Assembly (NCBI GenBank): GCA_902495985.1 | Contig: CABUZF010000100.1 | Coordinates: 1 to 5,353, forward strand | DNA: 5,353 bases | Direction of reading: 5' to 3' | DNA from: an uncultured Collinsella sp. | GTDB lineage: Bacteria; Actinomycetota; Coriobacteriia; Coriobacteriales; Coriobacteriaceae | Shown here: piece by piece, positions 4,153-5,353 of the stretch | How positions within the stretch are numbered: the stretch's first letter is position 1 | Layout: the number at the start of each line of letters is the position of its first letter | Program-made: the position numbers and the translations under genes | The notes under the pieces: generated by a model | What the model was told of the DNA's origin: nothing | The model's input: only the letters and a program-made list of their open reading frames with translations | Database searches by the model: none

Positions 4153-5353
4153 ATGGATCTTATCGCCCAGCTCGCCCGCGAGCTCAACCTTAAGGCCGCC
4201 AACGTCGAGGCAGCCGTCAAGCTCATCGACGAGGGCAACACCATCCCCTTTATCTCGCGCTACCGCAAGGAAGCCACGGGTGGCATGGACGACGTCGCCC
4301 TGCGCGCGCTCGACGAGCGCCTGTCCTACCTGCGCAATCTTGAACAGCGCAAAGAGGACGTCATTCTGCTCATCGACGCCCAGGGCAAACTTACGCCCGA
4401 GCTCGAACAGCAAATTCGCGAGGCCACGCAGCTCCAGCGTGTCGAGGACCTCTACAAGCCCTACCGCAAAAAGCGCATGACCCGCGCACAGAAGGCCCGC
4501 GAGGCAGGCCTGGAGCCACTTGCCAACATGGTCATCATGCAGGCCTCGGCCAAGGGCAGCGCGCTCGACGCCGCCGCGGCATACGTCAACGAGGAAGCCG
4601 GCTTCGACACGCCCGAGAAGGCGCTCGCCGGCGCGGCGGACATCGTGGCCGAGACGGTGGCCGAGGACCCCGAGAACGTCGCCGACCTGCGTGCCTTTAC
4701 GCAAAACACCGCAGACATCGTCGTCGAGGCCACCGACCCCACCGAGAAGATCCCCTACGAGCCGTACTACAGCTATGATGAGCCGCTGCGCCGTATACCC
4801 AACCACCGCGTGCTGGCTATCGACCGCGGTGAGCGCGAGGGCAAGCTCCGTGTGCGCGTGAACGTCGACGGCGCCGCCGCCACGGCACGCCTCGGCAGCC
4901 GTTGGCCCCGACGCCAGGGCGTCTTCGCGCCCGTCTTTGACGCCGCCATCGCCGACGGTTACAAGCGCCTCATGGCCCCCTCGCTGGAGCGCGAGGCCCG
5001 CGCCAAACTCACCGTCCGTGCGCAGACCGAGGCCATCAATGTCTTTGCCAAGAATCTCGAGGGCCTGCTCTCAGCGCGCCCCGTGCGCGGCGCCCGCGTG
5101 CTCGCGCTCGATCCGGGCTACCGCACCGGCTGCAAAGTCGCCGTCATGGACGAGACCGGCAAGCTGCTCGACCACGGCGTGGTCTACCCCACCAAGCCGC
5201 GCCACGACGTCGCCGGCACCAAGCGCGAGCTCGCTCGCCTCGTCAAGAAGGACGGCGTCAACACCATCGTCATCGGCAACGGCACCGCCAGCCGCGAGAC
5301 CGAGGAAGTCGTCTCGGAGTTCATCGCCGAGCAGGCGCCTGAGCTGCGATACA
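4153..5353 (+). CDS. tex: Tex, RNA-binding transcription accessory protein, N-terminal 400 residues (cut by right window edge)
   Basis: The frame from the ATG at 4153 stays open to the window edge (400 codons plus one base); the family is usually 700-800 residues, so about half is present. Tex is a cytoplasmic nucleic-acid-binding protein related to eukaryotic Spt6 and linked to transcription and stress tolerance. The N-terminal helical region carries IPFISRYRKEATGG (31-44) and the conserved block VEDLYKPYRKKRMTRAQKAR (97-116). HRVLAIDRGEREGKL (218-232) matches the linker strand before the RNase H-like YqgF domain, which starts at about 315 with VLALDPGYRTGCK (316-328), including D320. The helix-hairpin-helix and C-terminal S1 domains would lie beyond the window. 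AAGGAG at 4143-4148 sits four bases before the ATG, a short but usable spacing. The gene is separated from the upstream operon by a terminator and an inverted-repeat element. Confidence 0.95.
   Translation, partial: MDLIAQLARELNLKAANVEAAVKLIDEGNTIPFISRYRKEATGGMDDVALRALDERLSYLRNLEQRKEDVILLIDAQGKLTPELEQQIREATQLQRVEDLYKPYRKKRMTRAQKAREAGLEPLANMVIMQASAKGSALDAAAAYVNEEAGFDTPEKALAGAADIVAETVAEDPENVADLRAFTQNTADIVVEATDPTEKIPYEPYYSYDEPLRRIPNHRVLAIDRGEREGKLRVRVNVDGAAATARLGSRWPRRQGVFAPVFDAAIADGYKRLMAPSLEREARAKLTVRAQTEAINVFAKNLEGLLSARPVRGARVLALDPGYRTGCKVAVMDETGKLLDHGVVYPTKPRHDVAGTKRELARLVKKDGVNTIVIGNGTASRETEEVVSEFIAEQAPELRY

Noticed and set aside
3498..4244. A 248-codon minus-strand frame covering the intergenic inverted repeat
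   Set aside because: Its two ends are antisense to the Gfo/Idh gene and tex, and the intergenic middle shows no SD-led start or protein-family signature. In another frame the inverted-repeat segment also gives a short open stretch, but this stops inside the element.

Overview
The window is compact, GC-rich bacterial DNA with a strong preference for G or C at third codon positions. Protein style, base composition and intergenic sequences suggest a Gram-positive gut actinobacterium of the Coriobacteriia, possibly Collinsella. That assignment is inference from overall impression, as no marker gene is complete here.

Layout: (1) 1-192, minus strand: the first 64 codons of a LysR-type regulator that runs off the left edge. 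(2) 193-425: a divergent control region. Each gene has the same 12-base motif (ACCTGCGAAAAC) about 50-56 bases upstream of its start codon and in the same orientation relative to that gene, followed by a hairpin and then the Shine-Dalgarno (SD) sequence. (3) 426-3740, plus strand: a probable three-gene operon coding for an NAD-type short-chain dehydrogenase/reductase (SDR), a 12-helix major facilitator transporter of the oxalate/formate antiporter (OFA) family, and a Gfo/Idh/MocA-family dehydrogenase. A perfect 13-bp-stem palindrome sits between the last two genes, and a clear intrinsic terminator closes the unit at 3815-3849. (4) 3850-4152: a comparatively AT-rich intergenic stretch dominated by a 138-base long inverted repeat (3922-4059) whose arms fold back over most of their length, flanked by two copies of TGGGACGGG. 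(5) 4153-5353, plus strand: the first 400 codons of Tex, a conserved RNA-binding protein, running off the right edge.

The likely story for the central genes is a LysR-controlled catabolic cassette. The OFA-type carrier brings in or exchanges a small, probably anionic or polyol-derived, substrate, and two pyridine-nucleotide dehydrogenases oxidise or reduce it. The substrate cannot be read from the sequence. Tex is a housekeeping gene separated from the operon by the terminator and the inverted-repeat element, and is probably unrelated in function.

No protein here is of an unknown class. The unexplained parts are non-coding: the mirrored leader motifs of the divergent region, the palindrome inside the operon, and the 138-base inverted-repeat element upstream of tex.
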